The notes under the pieces are model-generated. The model ran no database searches and had not been told where the DNA came from. It saw nothing but the letters and a program-made list of their open reading frames with translations. Made by a program: the position numbers and the translations under genes. From positions 1 to 42,059 of the forward strand of contig JAGFJD010000172.1 in the NCBI GenBank assembly GCA_024102975.1: a DNA stretch of 42,059 nt, read 5' to 3'. Positions 16,613 to 24,756 of the stretch are shown here, piece after piece (positions within the stretch are counted from its first letter, which is position 1; the number at the start of each line of letters is the position of its first letter). Source of the DNA: Phaeodactylibacter sp. (lineage in GTDB: Bacteria > Bacteroidota > Bacteroidia > Chitinophagales > Saprospiraceae).

Positions 16613-18166
16613 ATGGACAAAATTACAATTCTGTGGGCAGATGATGAGATCGACCTGCTCAAACCCCAGTTGATGTTTCTCGAAAAGAAAGGCTATGAGG
16701 TCATTACCGTTACCAATGGCCATGACGCGCTGGATGAATGCGAAACCAATGGAGACATCGACGTCGTGTTCCTGGATGAAAGCATGCCCGGCATCACCGG
16801 CCTGGAAACCCTTTCCCAAATCAAAAACCAGAAACCGCACCTCCCGGTGGTGATGATCACGAAGAACGAGGCGGAGAACGTCATGGAGGAAGCCCTGGGT
16901 TCCCAGATCACGGATTACCTCATCAAGCCGGTCAACCCCAACCAGATTCTGCTGACCCTGAAAAAAATCATCGACAACAAGCGGCTGGTTCGGGAGAAAA
17001 CGTCTTCGGACTATCAGCAGGAGTTTCGCCAGATTTTCATGCAGATCAACAGCGGCCTGGATTACGAGCAGTGGGTGGAGGTATACCGCAAGATCATCGG
17101 CTGGGAGCTTAAGATCGACGACTCCAACTCCGTAGGCATGAGCGATATCCTGTCCTCACAGAAAAGCGAGGCCAACAGCGAGTTTTCCCGCTACGTCGCA
17201 AAAAACTACCTCAACTGGGTGCAGCACGGCTCCGGCCCGGTCCTGTCCAATAGCCTGCTGCGCTCCAGGATATTCCCCAAGATCGATGACAAAGTACCCA
17301 CCGTATTGTTGCTGCTGGATAACCTCCGGTACGATCAATGGAAAATGATCGAACCCATCCTTTCGGAATCCTACCGGGTAGAGGAGGAAGATTTTTTCTA
17401 CAGCATCCTGCCCACCTCCACCCAGTACAGCCGCAATGCCATCTTTGCCGGCATGATGCCCGCCGAGATCGAAAAGTATTATCCGCAGTGGTGGAAAAAC
17501 GACAACGACGAAGGGGGCAAGAACCTGCACGAACAAGAATTGCTGACGGAAAACATCAACCGCACCTTCCGCAAGGAGCTTCGGTTTGACTACGTGAAGG
17601 TCACCAATGTCGGCCACGCTAAACAGGTGCAGGACAATATCCTCAATTACCTGCAGAACGACCTGACCGTCATCGTCTACAACTTTATCGACATGCTTTC
17701 GCACGCCCGCACAGAGATGGAAGTCCTCAAGGAACTGGCCGGCGACGAGAAGGCGTACCGGTCCCTTACCCGGTCCTGGTTCGAAAACTCTCCGCTATGG
17801 CAGGCCCTGCAGCGCGCCGCCGAACGGGATATCCAGCTGTTCGTGACCACCGACCACGGCACTATCCGCGTCAATACCCCCTCCAAAGTGGTGGGCGACC
17901 GCGAAACGACCACCAACCTCCGGTACAAAGTGGGCCGCAACCTGCAGTACGAACGCCGCGACGTGCTCGATGTCCGGGATCCCAAAGATGCCCTGCTGCC
18001 CCGCCCCAATGTGAGTTCGACCTTCATCTTTGCCAAGGAAGATAAATTCTTCCTCTACCCGAATAATTACAATTATTACCACAATTACTACAAGAATACC
18101 TTCCAGCACGGGGGCATCTCCCTGGAAGAGATGATCTGCCCGGTGGTGCGGCTGAGGGCGAGGTAG
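16613..18166 (+). CDS. porX: PorX, T9SS response regulator with PglZ-type effector domain
   Basis: 517 residues. Residues 1-120 are a receiver domain with the acidic pocket ADDE (10-12), phospho-acceptor D55 in VVFLDESMPG, and K104-P in YLIKPVNP. A helical linker follows, then a PglZ/alkaline-phosphatase-like domain from about residue 225: DNLRYDQW (D236), TSTQYSRNAIFAGMMP, FIDMLSHAR, TTDHGTIRVN and a C-terminal histidine in NTFQHGGISLEEM. These are the zinc ligands of the phosphatase fold. PorX is phosphorylated by the PorY kinase, controls T9SS genes with the sigma factor SigP, and its effector domain hydrolyses oligonucleotides. PorY is not in the window, as usual. The start codon sits after a short A-rich leader. 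Confidence 0.93.
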   Translation: MDKITILWADDEIDLLKPQLMFLEKKGYEVITVTNGHDALDECETNGDIDVVFLDESMPGITGLETLSQIKNQKPHLPVVMITKNEAENVMEEALGSQITDYLIKPVNPNQILLTLKKIIDNKRLVREKTSSDYQQEFRQIFMQINSGLDYEQWVEVYRKIIGWELKIDDSNSVGMSDILSSQKSEANSEFSRYVAKNYLNWVQHGSGPVLSNSLLRSRIFPKIDDKVPTVLLLLDNLRYDQWKMIEPILSESYRVEEEDFFYSILPTSTQYSRNAIFAGMMPAEIEKYYPQWWKNDNDEGGKNLHEQELLTENINRTFRKELRFDYVKVTNVGHAKQVQDNILNYLQNDLTVIVYNFIDMLSHARTEMEVLKELAGDEKAYRSLTRSWFENSPLWQALQRAAERDIQLFVTTDHGTIRVNTPSKVVGDRETTTNLRYKVGRNLQYERRDVLDVRDPKDALLPRPNVSSTFIFAKEDKFFLYPNNYNYYHNYYKNTFQHGGISLEEMICPVVRLRAR

Positions 18167-18212
18167 AAGTGTTGTTAAATGGTTAGAGTGCGTGACATAT
18201 TCGCGGGTTTTA

Positions 18213-18307
18213 CAGAGGCTTGCTGATCAACGGAAAAACTTTGCGTGCCTCTGTGTTGGACTCAGTGCGCTCTGTGTCCGAAACCATTTTGTCCGGTAGT
18301 GTGGTGT
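18213..18307. repeat. MITE family B, left-truncated copy
   Basis: CAGAGGCTTGCTGATCAACG through TGTGTCCGAAACCATTTTGT follows the right half of the element at 4742-4940 base for base with scattered changes, including the terminal GTCCGGTAGTGTG. The left inverted terminal repeat is missing. It lies between the convergent porX and 150-residue genes. Confidence 0.7.
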
Positions 18308-18362
18308 CATTATTTGTGTCCAGGTACTTAACAATATAACAATATAATCTCCCCCCTCCCCC

Positions 18363-18815
18363 TCATGCCTCCACCAGCAGTTCCTCCTTCAGTTCCGGAT
18401 GGTTTTCCCAGAACTCCCGGAACCGGTAGTTGCTCGGCACAAAAAAAATGCGGTTGCCAAAGATTCCCGGCTCCTTAAAATGGATGGTGGCGGTGCGGAA
18501 AAAATAGAACTTTCTTTCCACTATCCGGGTGATATTGTGGAAAGGGTAGCGGGCCGTTTTGAAGTAATTGGTGACGTAGAAAAAGTGGTCGTCGGCCTCT
18601 ACGCGTTTCAGGCGCAGGAGGGTGAAAGCCAGCAGGGCCAGGCTGGAAAGATAAAACAACGCGGTGCCGATGCGAAAGCTGCCGGCCGGGATGTTGCCGA
18701 CATACTCAAAAGGATAATACAGGATGGCAACAGTCAGGGCGCCGAAAAAGACGGTCCAGAAGACCGGTATGAAAAACTTGTAGAACAAGGTGAGGTTCGT
18801 GGAGACCCGATGCAT
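18363..18815 (-). CDS. Small membrane protein, function unknown
   Basis: 150 residues. Two membrane helices (about 10-32, FFIPVFWTVFFGALTVAILY, and 47-66, TALFYLSSLALLAFTLL) are followed by a cytoplasmic beta-rich region of about 80 residues (HFFYVTNYFKTARYPFHNIT ... TIHFKEPGIFGNRIFFVP) that resembles a PH-like fold as seen in bPH/YdbT-type membrane proteins. It ends in an acidic tail (ENHPELKEELLVEA). It starts 30 bases after the tatC stop on the same strand, so it is probably co-transcribed with tatC. The PH-like call is inference from pattern only. Confidence 0.65.
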   Translation of the reverse strand: MHRVSTNLTLFYKFFIPVFWTVFFGALTVAILYYPFEYVGNIPAGSFRIGTALFYLSSLALLAFTLLRLKRVEADDHFFYVTNYFKTARYPFHNITRIVERKFYFFRTATIHFKEPGIFGNRIFFVPSNYRFREFWENHPELKEELLVEA

Positions 18816-18845
18816 GAATTGATGGTTGACACAAATTTCCTAATG

Positions 18846-19700
18846 CTACTTTAACGCCTCTTCATTCTCTTTGTTGACCCGTGCCGAAACGACGATGCTG
18901 ACCTCGTAGAGAACGTAGAGCGGAATGCCGATCAGGAACTGGGTGACCACATCCGGAGGGGTGATCATAGCCGCAAGCACCAGGATGCCGATGATGGAGT
19001 GGCGCCGGTATTGCTTCATGCCTTCCGGCGTGACCAACCCTATTTTGGAAAGGAAGTAGACGATGATCGGCAACTCGAAGATCAGGCCTGCCGGGGCCGT
19101 GAACATGATCATGTAGTTGATAAAAGAAGAAACCGTGGGGGTATTCTGTACCCCCGGCACATCGTACCCGGCCAGGAAGTTGATGGCGAAGGGAGAAATG
19201 ATATAATAACCGAAAAGAACACCGGTAATAAAGAGCGCAGAACAGATGGTGACCATCCCCCGCGCCGCCTGTTGTTCTTTGGGGTAGAGGCCCGGGCGGA
19301 TAAAGCGCCAGAACTCCCACAGCACATAGGGAAAAGACGCAATGAACCCCATGACGAACGACACCTTGATGCTGATGATAAACGCTTCCCCGAAACCGGT
19401 GGCGATCTTGGTGAATTCCGGTGGCGTAAAACACAGGTTGTCGCCCATGCCTATGGCGTTGGAAAGGCCGCAAACGAAGCGGTAGGAGAGGAAGTCCGCC
19501 TCCGTGGGCGCGAAGATCACTTCCCGGAAAAGCCATTTGTGAAAAATGAACAGGATAATGCCCAGGCCTACGATGGCCGTCAGGGAACGGATGATATGCC
19601 ACCGCAGTTCCTCCAGATGCTCGAGGAAAGACATTTCTTTGCCAGCCTGTTGTTCCTGGCCCTCTTCCAACTTGTCGACATCGATCTGGTCCAGTGGCAT
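18846..19700 (-). CDS. tatC: TatC, Sec-independent translocase subunit (canonical copy)
   Basis: 284 residues with six membrane helices. It receives folded proteins with twin-arginine signals and passes them to TatA at the inner membrane. The functional residues known from E. coli TatC are kept: HLEELR at 28-33 (E31 = E15), F133 (F94) and E142 (E103) in FIRPGLYPKE, E209 (E170) in GLIFELP, and D250 (D211) in ITPPDVVTQ. The first periplasmic loop is longer than in E. coli and carries two cysteines (C77, C90). The acidic N-terminal tail before MSFLEHLE is poorly conserved. A second, divergent TatC is encoded at 30803-31672. No tatA is adjacent. Two promoter-like boxes lie upstream. Confidence 0.93.
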   Translation of the reverse strand: MPLDQIDVDKLEEGQEQQAGKEMSFLEHLEELRWHIIRSLTAIVGLGIILFIFHKWLFREVIFAPTEADFLSYRFVCGLSNAIGMGDNLCFTPPEFTKIATGFGEAFIISIKVSFVMGFIASFPYVLWEFWRFIRPGLYPKEQQAARGMVTICSALFITGVLFGYYIISPFAINFLAGYDVPGVQNTPTVSSFINYMIMFTAPAGLIFELPIIVYFLSKIGLVTPEGMKQYRRHSIIGILVLAAMITPPDVVTQFLIGIPLYVLYEVSIVVSARVNKENEEALK

Positions 19701-19737
19701 ACGTTGTTTTTTACCCTTCTTTTAAGATGCTGTTTGC

Positions 19738-19772
19738 GGGTACAAAGTTTACACTTATCGGGTACAAAAGTA
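19738..19772 (-). promoter_or_regulatory. Duplicated -7-like boxes upstream of tatC
   Basis: The plus strand carries GGGTACAAAGTTTA and, 22 bases later, GGGTACAAAAGTAAA. On the minus strand the distal copy gives TACTTTTG (19765-19772), an exact TAnnTTTG match; the proximal copy gives AAACTTTG. Two copies about two helical turns apart suggest two start sites or a two-site operator. The 308-base gap to the antiporter gene also holds the antiporter's own promoter and leader. Confidence 0.5.
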
Positions 19773-19871
19773 AAAAAAAATATCCCCACCCATAACTTTT
19801 TACCGGCCGGGGCCGGGGTCCTGCCTTTGTGCCTTCCAGCCCGCCGGCGCCGGTAGTATTAAAAAATGTCT

Positions 19872-19879
19872 TACATTTG
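19872..19879 (+). promoter_or_regulatory. -7 box TACATTTG of the antiporter gene
   Basis: An exact TAnnTTTG match. A start about seven bases downstream would give a leader of roughly 120 bases that contains the structured region at 19902-19978. A TTG at -33 is not obvious. Confidence 0.5.
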
Positions 19880-19901
19880 CCCCGCGCTGAAATTAAGTTT
19901 C

Positions 19902-19978
19902 AAATAAATAAGGGGATGTGATGTCGGCTGGCGACTAGAGTTCGCCTGTCGACTATCACGACAAACCCCTGTTTATTT
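19902..19978 (+). promoter_or_regulatory. Long structured leader before the Ca2+/Na+ antiporter
   Basis: Nested complementary arms: AAATAAA/TTTATTT outside, GGGG (19912-19915)/CCCC (19966-19969), GTGAT (19918)/ATCAC (19955), GTCG (19923)/CGAC (19950) and GGCGA (19930)/TCGCC (19942) around a seven-base loop. All lie between the -7 box and the ATG at 20009. It may be a cis-acting RNA element or a dispersed palindrome inserted in the leader. It does not match a riboswitch class that I recognise. Confidence 0.5.
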
Positions 19979-20008
19979 TTTGAAAATCAATACCCGCGCG
20001 GAAAAGTT

Positions 20009-20941
20009 ATGGAGATCTTACTGTACACCATCTTATTCGTCGTAGCTCTGGGGGTATTGCTCCGGGCCTCCGGCTGGTTCGTCGACTCAGCCGAGCAGAT
20101 CGGCCTGTCGCTGGGGGTCTCCCCGTTCATTGTAGGCCTGACCATTGTGGCATTCGGGACTTCATTGCCGGAACTGGCCACTTCCATCGCTTCCGTTTTC
20201 AGCGGGGAGTCGGAGATCGTGGTCGGCAACGTCGTCGGGTCCAATATCACCAATATTGCGCTGGTGCTGGGCCTGTCGGCCCTGGTAGCCGACCGCATCG
20301 AGCTGGAGTACAACATCTGGCATATTGATATGCCCTACTTGTGGGGTTCGGCTTTTCTCCTGTGGTTCGCGCTTCGCGACCTGCAATTCTCCTTATTTGA
20401 AAGCTGCCTTTTCCTGGTGGGAATAATCGTTTTCCTGGGGTACTCCTTCAAATCGGACGAAGAAGAAATAAGCAACCCCGAGCGCCCGGCAGTGAACTGG
20501 AAGACCTACGGGATGCTGGTCCTGGGCGGAGCGCTGGTATGGCTGGGGGCGGATTACACCATCGTCGCCATTAAGAAACTGTCCGCTATGGCCGGCATCA
20601 GCCCGGAAGTCATCGCCCTGTCCGCCGTAGCCCTGGGCACCTCCCTCCCGGAGGTGATCGTCAGCCTCAATGCCGCCCGCCGGGGCAAGGCTTCCATCGC
20701 TGTGGGTAATGTGCTGGGGTCCAATGTTTTCAACACCTACGTCGTGATGGGCATTCCCTCTCTTTTTGGCAAACTGGAAATTCCGCCCGACATCAATCAG
20801 GTTTTCCTTCCCCTCATGGTGGCCATGACCATCCTGTTCGGCATCATGGCCAACAACAAAAAGATCACCCGGTGGGAAGGCGTCGCCCTGCTCCTCTTTT
20901 ATGCGTTCTTCGCTTCGGAACTCTTTAACAGCGCCGCATAA
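20009..20941 (+). CDS. Calcium/sodium antiporter (CaCA family, YrbG-like)
   Basis: 310 residues, about ten membrane helices in two inverted halves. Both alpha repeats are clear: SPFIVGLTIVAFGTSLPELA (about residues 38-57) with GNVVGSNITNIALVLG, and SPEVIALSAVALGTSLPEVI (about 200-219) with GNVLGSNVFNTYVVMG. The GTSLPE glutamates and the G-S-N-asparagines are the cation ligands. The family exchanges Ca2+ (or other cations) for Na+ or K+ across the inner membrane. A short charged loop, SFKSDEEEISNPER (about 149-162), joins the halves. The gene stands alone behind a long structured leader, which hints at RNA-level control. Confidence 0.92.
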   Translation: MEILLYTILFVVALGVLLRASGWFVDSAEQIGLSLGVSPFIVGLTIVAFGTSLPELATSIASVFSGESEIVVGNVVGSNITNIALVLGLSALVADRIELEYNIWHIDMPYLWGSAFLLWFALRDLQFSLFESCLFLVGIIVFLGYSFKSDEEEISNPERPAVNWKTYGMLVLGGALVWLGADYTIVAIKKLSAMAGISPEVIALSAVALGTSLPEVIVSLNAARRGKASIAVGNVLGSNVFNTYVVMGIPSLFGKLEIPPDINQVFLPLMVAMTILFGIMANNKKITRWEGVALLLFYAFFASELFNSAA

Positions 20942-21277
20942 GTAGTTTTTTTTAACAAATAGTGAACTATTTTTCCATTTTTGGCCTTCATGACAGTATC
21001 AGGGGATGCATGTTTCCCCAAAAAGGCTTAATTTTATAGCCTGTAGACTGATCTGTTACCCCCCTCCCCTTGAACCAGCCTCCTGTAATAAGGCTGCGTA
21101 CCGGAATAATAGTGCAATAATAGTCCATCGGATGATGGAAAAGTCCTGAGAAGGGCACCCTTTATCCTATTGAGAAAACACATGCTTACAGTAAGGAAAT
21201 GAGAAAACGGCAGCGTTCCTCCGGGAGCGTGTGCTAATAGCAAACATAATTTGCACTAACAAACATACGACCATACT
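20942..21277. other. Gene-free stretch before the secreted T9SS protein
   Basis: No gene is supported. The first 60 bases are T/A-rich (T run at 20945-20953), a plausible terminator tail for the antiporter gene but without a strong stem. Near the right end GCAAACATAATTTGC (21239-21253) is an imperfect palindrome overlapping a weak -7-like TAATTTG, 25 bases before the ATG of the next gene, and may be its promoter or an operator. Confidence 0.4.
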
Positions 21278-23587
21278 ATGAAGAAAACTACAACCGCACT
21301 GCTCGTGGCAGTATTGTGCTGCTATGGCACTATACGAGGGCAGAACCTGGCGACATGGAATCTCACCAACAATGACGTCGCTTCTTTTCAGTCCACCCAT
21401 ACCAATGCAGGCAAACTGACGAGGGGCAAAGGCATATCCCTTATTGATTTCTCAACCAACGGCGCATCCGCATCCGCCTGGGAGTCTTCCCCGGACATCA
21501 GCGGGGCCGACTATTACGAGATTTGCCTGAAACCTAAGCCTGGCTATCTGCTGGACGTCAGCAGCCTCGCCTTCACGGAAATGAGGACTGCCGACGGCAT
21601 TCGCTCCTACCGGCTGAAGTGGTCTCTGGACGGCTTCGAATCGTTCGGCGTCCTGGCCGACGTTACCGTGCCTGACGACGTCAACTTCCGCACCGTTACA
21701 CATCCTAACCTGAATATCCGCATCTGTGACGGCCAGGAGTTGTGCCTGCGGTGGTACGGCTACGATACCGACGATTACAACGGAAAGTGGTACCTCTCCA
21801 ATGTCGTGATCACCGGCACGGAATCGGCGGCCTGTAACCCTCCGGCCGCTCCTGTTTCCAACCTCTCCATTGCCAATATTACCGCAAGCAGCATGGATGT
21901 GAGCTGGGTTCCCGGCGGCGGAGACGCCACCCTTGTGCTGGCCGGCGAGGGCAGCCCGGAAGGCCTCTCCCTCTGCGGCGGCAAACCCTATAATGCCGAT
22001 CCCGATTTTGGAATGGGCACAAGCCTGGGCAAAAGGACTTTTGTCGTTTACAACGGCCCGGGCACTTCTTTCACCCTGTCGGGGCTGGAAGGCGGCGCCA
22101 CTTATGCCCTCACCGCCATCAGCTACAATACCGCCGGCGGGTGTTATCAGAACGGCAACCTGCCCATGGTCAGCGCCACAACCTTGTGCGGCGCCGCCAG
22201 CGAAGTGGTTAAAATGCAAAGCAGCCCTTCCGACGGGCAGATGACACTGGCCTGGGAACCGCCGTTGTGTTATGATGAGGTCATGGTGGTGGCCAGCAGT
22301 TCTGCCATTACTTCCATGCCAACCTCCGCCCCTTCTGCTTACACGGCTAATGCTACTTTCACTCCTCTGGGGGCTCCCTCCGGAGGGCTTGTTGCCGGAG
22401 AGGCCATCGTATACCGGGGAACCGATACCCAAATGGCCGTCGCCGGCCTGGTCAACGACGACCCCTACCATTTCAGGATTTACGCCTTTCGGAACGGAAG
22501 CTGGACGGCTGGCGCCGAAGTTGTCAAAACCCCCATGGCCGGCTGCAACTTCCTGGGCGGTGATTTCATCTACATTAACGAGCTGCACTTCAACAATAAG
22601 ATCACAGATATCGACAAAGGCATTGAAATTGCCGGCAGGGCAGGTATCGAACTGGAAAATTACGTGTTGGCCATTTATACGAACCAATCCAACCTGGACC
22701 GGATCATAGAGCTGTCCGGCATTGTGCCCGACCAACTCCAGGGATACGGCGCAGTGTGGGTGCCCGACCCTGAACTTCCCGCTCACAGCGCCGTTGCTCT
22801 GGTGAATATGGTCACCGGCGTCACCACTGACTTTATCGCCCACCGGGTTTTTGGCATAGTGGCCAATGACGGGCCGGCAGTTGGGCAACCGGCTTTCTGG
22901 CAGGGCCGGAACGAGGACCCGAACACGCCGGTCAACTACTCGATCCAGCGCCAGGGCGATATCGCCTGCCCCAATACCAGCCTGGAATGGGTAGGGCCGG
23001 CCCAGTCGTCCCGCGGGCTGCTCAACTTTGCCCAATCCATGTTCCCCATCACCTTGCTGGCCTTTGATGGCCGGCTGGAAGAAGATCAGGTATTCCTGAG
23101 CTGGAAAACCGAGTCCGAAGAAAACAATGACTATATGGCCGTGGAACACAGCCCCGACGGCCGCCACTTCAAAGAGATTGGCCGGGTGAAAGGCGCCGGC
23201 ACTACTACCGAACCACAGTCATACCACTTCCGGCACAACCAGCCGCAGCCCGGCCTCAACTACTACCGCCTCCGGCAGGTGGATTTCGACGGGGCATTTT
23301 CCTACCACGGCCCGGTCGCTGTCGAGTATAAGGGCACGGGCACGGGCATCCGGGCCTTTCCCCGCCTGGCAGCCGGGCAACTGACCGTGCAGCTGTCGGT
23401 GCCGGCCGGCCAGGAAGGAGAGCTGTCGGCCTGCGACATCAACGGGCGCCCTGTGTTGCGCCGGGCCACTGCTCCCGGCTTCCTGCGGGAGGAACTGGAT
23501 GTCTCGGCCTTGCCGCCGGGGCACTATTTCCTGCAGTGGCGGTCGTCAAAAGGAATAGTTTTGAAAGATCGATTTGTTAAGCTGTAG
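21278..23587 (+). CDS. Secreted multidomain protein with T9SS sorting domain
   Basis: 769 residues. A Sec signal peptide (MKKTTTALLVAVLCCYGTIR, cut after GQ) is followed by a beta-sandwich of about 150 residues (ADYYEICLKPKPGYLLDVSS), two fibronectin-III-like modules (about 188-300, starting PVSNLSIANITASSMDVSW, and 305-415), a lamin-tail-like domain (about 425-585, FIYINELHFNNKITDIDKGI) and an adhesin-like linker (FDGRLEEDQVFLSWKTESEE). A type A T9SS C-terminal domain ends ... LPPGHYFLQW ... KDRFVKL. This layout marks a protein moved by Sec and then by the Por/T9SS secreton to the cell surface. No catalytic domain is evident; a structural or binding role is inferred. It is followed by a hairpin with a T tract. 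Confidence 0.85.
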   Translation: MKKTTTALLVAVLCCYGTIRGQNLATWNLTNNDVASFQSTHTNAGKLTRGKGISLIDFSTNGASASAWESSPDISGADYYEICLKPKPGYLLDVSSLAFTEMRTADGIRSYRLKWSLDGFESFGVLADVTVPDDVNFRTVTHPNLNIRICDGQELCLRWYGYDTDDYNGKWYLSNVVITGTESAACNPPAAPVSNLSIANITASSMDVSWVPGGGDATLVLAGEGSPEGLSLCGGKPYNADPDFGMGTSLGKRTFVVYNGPGTSFTLSGLEGGATYALTAISYNTAGGCYQNGNLPMVSATTLCGAASEVVKMQSSPSDGQMTLAWEPPLCYDEVMVVASSSAITSMPTSAPSAYTANATFTPLGAPSGGLVAGEAIVYRGTDTQMAVAGLVNDDPYHFRIYAFRNGSWTAGAEVVKTPMAGCNFLGGDFIYINELHFNNKITDIDKGIEIAGRAGIELENYVLAIYTNQSNLDRIIELSGIVPDQLQGYGAVWVPDPELPAHSAVALVNMVTGVTTDFIAHRVFGIVANDGPAVGQPAFWQGRNEDPNTPVNYSIQRQGDIACPNTSLEWVGPAQSSRGLLNFAQSMFPITLLAFDGRLEEDQVFLSWKTESEENNDYMAVEHSPDGRHFKEIGRVKGAGTTTEPQSYHFRHNQPQPGLNYYRLRQVDFDGAFSYHGPVAVEYKGTGTGIRAFPRLAAGQLTVQLSVPAGQEGELSACDINGRPVLRRATAPGFLREELDVSALPPGHYFLQWRSSKGIVLKDRFVKL

Positions 23588-23610
23588 ATTTGCGTCAAGC
23601 AAACCTTTGA

Positions 23611-23643
23611 AGGGCGCCTCAAACCAGGGGCGCTCTTTTTTTT
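23611..23643 (+). terminator. Intrinsic terminator of the T9SS protein gene
   Basis: GCGCCTC (23614-23620), loop AAACCA and GGGGCGC (23627-23633) form a GC-rich stem followed by a T run (23636-23643), 23 bases after the stop codon. This is the clearest factor-independent terminator in the window. Confidence 0.8.
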
Positions 23644-23777
23644 GAGGGGCGGGCGCCGTCCGGTGCCTGCCCAAAGCCTGCCATTCCAAAAACGAGTTGG
23701 GATTATGGGTTGGCAAAAAGCGGTTTTCCGTGTACTTTTCGTTATACTGGCACCTGGCTGGTTTTGCCCCAACAAAA

Positions 23778-23799
23778 ACTGCCCCGTAACTTCGTTTCG
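23778..23799. repeat. Second copy of the ACTGCCCCG/AACTTCGTT repeat
   Basis: Matches 13874-13895 except for two bases (T for G, T for C), which removes part of the stem. It lies in the 399-base gap 23588-23986, which otherwise shows the terminator, a short direct repeat TTAACGGTTAACGG (23911-23924) and no supported gene. Confidence 0.55.
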
Positions 23800-23986
23800 A
23801 AAGCACTGGGTTTTATGAGGAACAAAACCATACCTTCGTCAGTATAATTATCTGGTGCGGGGATATCATTGGGAGCCTGAAAATCCTTATATTCCCTGAG
23901 AAGCTACACGTTAACGGTTAACGGATGGATTCCGGAACCATTAAAAAAGGTTTTTGTGTGGGGGCACAGAATCCAGTTAATGAGCA

Positions 23987-24742
23987 ATGAAAATGAAATA
24001 CATTAAGCCGTGGGCCCTCTTTTTGCTGGGCGCCTTTGCCATTTCTACTGCACCGCCTCATTCTTCCCTGGAAGACGGGCTGGTCGCCTATTATTCCTTC
24101 AATTATTGCGACGCCCGCGATGAGAGCGGCAACGGCTCTGATGGCGAGCTTTTCGGCAGCGTAAGTTGCTGGTGTGGCATTGAAGACGATGGTTTGTTGC
24201 TGGACGGAGGGGCAGGGTACATTGAATTCCCGGGCAAGGTAAACCGCTATTTCAATACTTCTGATTTTACCGTCAGCTTTTATTTCAAGTCCGAACAGTA
24301 TCTGGTGTTCCAGCAAAGCCTGCTTTCCAAGCGAAAGGACTGCGATGAGTTCAATATGTTTGACCTGATGCTCGACCTCAACAACCGGGAAGTGCATACG
24401 TCCGTCCATGAAACCCCGGAAAAATATTACTCCGGTTTGTCTCCTGCCCTGGATACGACCAACTGGATTCATTTCGCGCTGGTCCGGGAAGGCACCCGCG
24501 CGTACACTTTTATCAACGGAGAACTCCATCGCCAAAGTTTTCGCTGCAGCGGGGTGGACATCACCAACGACGCGGTCCTCTCCTTTTCCAACAGCCCCTG
24601 TGTGCAGAGCGGGCAGGCCCGCCGCTTCAAAGGGGTGCTCGACGAACTGCGGGTGTACGGCCGGGCCCTTTCCCCGGAGGAAGTCCGGGCGCTCTATCTG
24701 GAACATCCGGTGGAGAATGCGGTGATGGACTGCGTGAGCTGA
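23987..24742 (+). CDS. Secreted LamG/concanavalin-like lectin-fold protein
   Basis: 251 residues. The signal peptide MKYIKPWALFLLGAFAISTA leads into a single LamG/concanavalin A-like jelly roll: LEDGLVAYYSFNYCDARDES, a central DFTVSFYFKSEQ, WIHFALVREGTRAYTFINGE, and the terminal RFKGVLDELRVYGRALSPEE that is diagnostic of LamG-3 domains. Five or more cysteines, including a CWC pair, suggest disulphides in the periplasm or outside. There is no T9SS sorting domain and no lipobox, so the final location is unclear. Two in-frame ATGs (MKMK) are two codons apart. Sugar binding is possible for the fold but unproved. Confidence 0.78.
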   Translation: MKMKYIKPWALFLLGAFAISTAPPHSSLEDGLVAYYSFNYCDARDESGNGSDGELFGSVSCWCGIEDDGLLLDGGAGYIEFPGKVNRYFNTSDFTVSFYFKSEQYLVFQQSLLSKRKDCDEFNMFDLMLDLNNREVHTSVHETPEKYYSGLSPALDTTNWIHFALVREGTRAYTFINGELHRQSFRCSGVDITNDAVLSFSNSPCVQSGQARRFKGVLDELRVYGRALSPEEVRALYLEHPVENAVMDCVS

Positions 24743-24756
24743 GGGCTATCTTCATT

